This document shows positions 4,842 through 6,514 of a DNA stretch of 6,514 bases, one piece after another. Position numbers and translations under genes: made by a program. Source of the stretch: Methanosarcinales archaeon (GTDB lineage: Archaea; Halobacteriota; Methanosarcinia; Methanosarcinales; Methanocomedenaceae). The stretch lies in contig DUIM01000150.1 in NCBI GenBank assembly GCA_013330355.1, positions 1 to 6,514 of the forward strand, read 5' to 3'. The number at the start of each line of letters is the position of its first letter. The stretch's first letter is position 1. Below the pieces are notes generated by a model that worked only from the letters and a program-made list of their open reading frames with translations, did no database searches and was not told where the DNA came from.

Positions 4842-6514
4842 TTGAAGCTAATCAATTGTTTGCTATTATTAATAGTAATATCCACAATGGTAGGAGTGGT
4901 TCAAGCACAGGAACTACAATATGAAACAGTAACTGAAATGGCTGAAGACTATGACTGCGCAGACTGCCACCAGGAACCACACGAGATACATGAACTGACT
5001 TCGGCAACATGCCAGCAGTGTCACGGTGAAGAACTGACCGACAATCAGCCCGAGTGTAGCAAATGCCATTCAGGCAATATACATAATGCACCTATTAGAA
5101 CTGCGGAAACACCATATGAGGTGCTAGGGGCAATTAACGCAACCGGAACTACTTTTAAGGCTACATCCATAGATAATCCGGCAGTTCTCTACTATGATCT
5201 GGAGGATAGAGATGGATATAGTTCAATTACATTTCCATTCTATGATAACTTATCCATACCCAATGGAAAATTGAACTATACCACTATACCCTGGGGGGAT
5301 AATATTGGATGGGGTAGCAGTAAATATGCTGTTGTATATAGCAGTTCATCTGAGTGGATCATTACAAAAAAACTTGTTGATGAAGATCAGGATGATAATT
5401 ATATATTGAGACTTGGTGATATTTTAATTTTACCAGATGGTTGGAGTATTACAGTTCGTGAGATTAATGATGACGCAACAATGGCATGGATAATAATTAG
5501 CAAAGATGGTGAAGAAGTTGAAAGTGAGGTCGTGATGGAGGGTCGTTATTTTATTTACGAGACTGACCTCGGTGGACCTCAGGAGAGTGAAGTCATGAAT
5601 TTCACTGTCGAAACAGTATTTGCTGGCATAAACTCCAATATTGTAAAAATAAATAATATCGATCTAATATCAACCGATACACTGGAAATCAAGAATAACA
5701 GCACAATCCTCTATGATGGCTATGTTATCAAGACATCCACTAATCAAATAAGCATACTTAATGATATCGATATACGGGTTTCAAGTGGAAATGTAAATAA
5801 TATTATCAGTGATCTCTTTTCAGTCAAAGTCAACGAAGCCGGGGATATGGCAGGACTGGTCAAAATAATAACAGAATCAGGTATATATGAGATAGTAGGT
5901 GCTACCAATGCCTCAACCGGTACCATGTTAATGGCAATGTCAGCAGACAACCCGGCAGTTCTTTACTATGACCTTGAAGATAAGGTTGGAAACGAATCCA
6001 TCAGACTTCCATTGTCTCCTAATTTATCCGTCCCAGAGGGAGAAATGAATTATACAACAATACCATGGGAACAAAATATTGCATGGGGCAGCAGTAAGTA
6101 TGTTGTTGTAAATAGCAGTTCATCTAATTGGATCATTACAAAAATACTTATTGATGAAGATCAGGATGATGGACATATATTGAGAGTTGGTGAAACTCTG
6201 GTTTTACCAGGCGGTTGGGGTATTACTGCTCTTAAGATTGATGTCGACGGATCAGAGGCACGGATGTCAATTAGCAAAGATGGTGTAGAAGTAGATAATG
6301 AGGACGTAATGGAGGGTGATTATTTTAATTACGAGACAGACCTCGGTGGACCTCAAGAGAGTGAAGTCATGAATTTCACTGTTGACACAGTATTTGCTGG
6401 CATGACCTGCGATCTTGTAAAAATCAATAATATAAATCTTATATCTACAGATGTAGTAAATCTGGTTAATAACGATGTGGAACTATATGATGGTTATATC
6501 ATTAAGACATATCC
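4842..6514 (+). CDS. Exported triheme cytochrome c / S-layer fusion protein (partial, 3' end cut)
   Basis: The window holds 557 codons from TTG 4842 with no stop, so the C-terminus is missing. Residues 1-22 are a signal peptide (core LLLLIVISTMVGVV, likely cleavage after VQA). Residues about 37-82 form a small heme domain with three CxxCH motifs: CADCH (39-43), CQQCH (57-61) and CSKCH (72-76), plus three further histidines (H47, H50, H81) that could serve as distal ligands. From residue 92 follow S-layer family duplication domains as in Methanosarcina S-layer proteins: copy one 92-348 and copy two from 349 to the edge, each with PAVLYYDLED, NYTTIPW, the WIITK-DEDQDD stretch and ETDLGGPQESEVMNFTV. 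Several N-x-S/T sequons (NAT, NLS, NYT, NFT) fit a glycosylated surface protein. Known: heme/S-layer fusions are proposed electron conduits in ANME archaea. Inferred: this protein carries electrons at or through the S-layer. More heme motifs or an anchor may lie beyond the window. Confidence 0.88.
   Translation, partial: MKLINCLLLLIVISTMVGVVQAQELQYETVTEMAEDYDCADCHQEPHEIHELTSATCQQCHGEELTDNQPECSKCHSGNIHNAPIRTAETPYEVLGAINATGTTFKATSIDNPAVLYYDLEDRDGYSSITFPFYDNLSIPNGKLNYTTIPWGDNIGWGSSKYAVVYSSSSEWIITKKLVDEDQDDNYILRLGDILILPDGWSITVREINDDATMAWIIISKDGEEVESEVVMEGRYFIYETDLGGPQESEVMNFTVETVFAGINSNIVKINNIDLISTDTLEIKNNSTILYDGYVIKTSTNQISILNDIDIRVSSGNVNNIISDLFSVKVNEAGDMAGLVKIITESGIYEIVGATNASTGTMLMAMSADNPAVLYYDLEDKVGNESIRLPLSPNLSVPEGEMNYTTIPWEQNIAWGSSKYVVVNSSSSNWIITKILIDEDQDDGHILRVGETLVLPGGWGITALKIDVDGSEARMSISKDGVEVDNEDVMEGDYFNYETDLGGPQESEVMNFTVDTVFAGMTCDLVKINNINLISTDVVNLVNNDVELYDGYIIKTY
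5115..6514 (+). repeat. Tandem S-layer domain repeat, about 771-774 bases per unit
   Basis: Unit one starts at 5115 (YEVLGA) and unit two at 5886 (YEIVGA); unit two is cut by the window end. The offset is 771 bases at the start and 774 after a one-codon indel just before the PAVLYYDLED motif. Some blocks are nearly identical in DNA, such as 5341-5411 against 6115-6184 and 5559-5607 against 6333-6381, while others (for example the codons after PAVLYYDLED) have diverged. Confidence 0.88.

Noticed and set aside
4852..5091. Minus-strand open frame with several cysteines
   Set aside because: It is antisense to the heme domain; the cysteines come from complementing His/Ala/Cys codons and the plus-strand frame has signal peptide, CxxCH motifs and Shine-Dalgarno site.
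5744..5950. Minus-strand open frame of 68 codons
   Set aside because: It is antisense to the S-layer domain linker and has no family features.
1..6514. CRISPR array, tRNA, rRNA or insertion sequence
   Set aside because: No regularly spaced short repeats, no cloverleaf-like sequence, no transposase frame and no terminal inverted repeats were seen on either strand.

Overview
The window looks like a chromosomal segment from an archaeon of the Methanosarcinales, most plausibly an anaerobic methane oxidiser (ANME-2 or Methanoperedens type) rather than an ordinary methanogen. The reasons are the GGTGA/GAGGAGG ribosome-binding sites, the archaeal AT-rich TATA elements, an archaeal-type DUF89 phosphatase, and above all an exported protein that joins c-type heme motifs to Methanosarcina-type S-layer duplication domains. 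Species assignment is inference only.

Layout from left to right. (1) 17-886, minus: DUF89/ARMT1-like metal-dependent phosphatase with a TTG start. (2) 941-1330, plus: divergently arranged small acidic helical protein of unknown function. (3) 1331-1764: no intact gene; it holds a G/C-run hairpin, a decayed plus-strand reading frame ending in a PGF-CTERM-like sorting signal, and a hairpin just past the end of ygiQ. (4) 1765-3639, minus: YgiQ-family radical SAM protein, preceded by an odd direct repeat around its start and an inverted repeat in its leader. (5) 3736-4235, minus: a complete type II toxin-antitoxin operon (RHH antitoxin, then RelE/ParE toxin, overlapping by ATGA) with its own TATA box and a perfect palindromic operator candidate. 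(6) 4372-4506, minus: the C-terminal remnant of a second, different RelE toxin, not previously delimited by a start codon. (7) 4507-4670: AT-rich promoter region for the plus-strand surface operon. (8) 4671-4826, plus: a 51-residue predicted secreted peptide. (9) 4842 to the window end, plus: the key gene, a triheme cytochrome/S-layer fusion, cut by the window edge.

The right-hand part is the most interesting. The last gene has a signal peptide, three CxxCH heme sites with exactly three spare histidines, and then one complete and one partial S-layer duplication domain of about 257 residues each. Such a protein would put hemes in or at the S-layer, as proposed for extracellular electron transfer by ANME archaea. 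The short secreted peptide just upstream ends two bases before the Shine-Dalgarno of the cytochrome, so the two are probably co-transcribed and possibly translationally coupled. The left part is housekeeping plus small selfish or decayed elements. The two TA loci and the surface-protein remnant suggest a region of past rearrangement.
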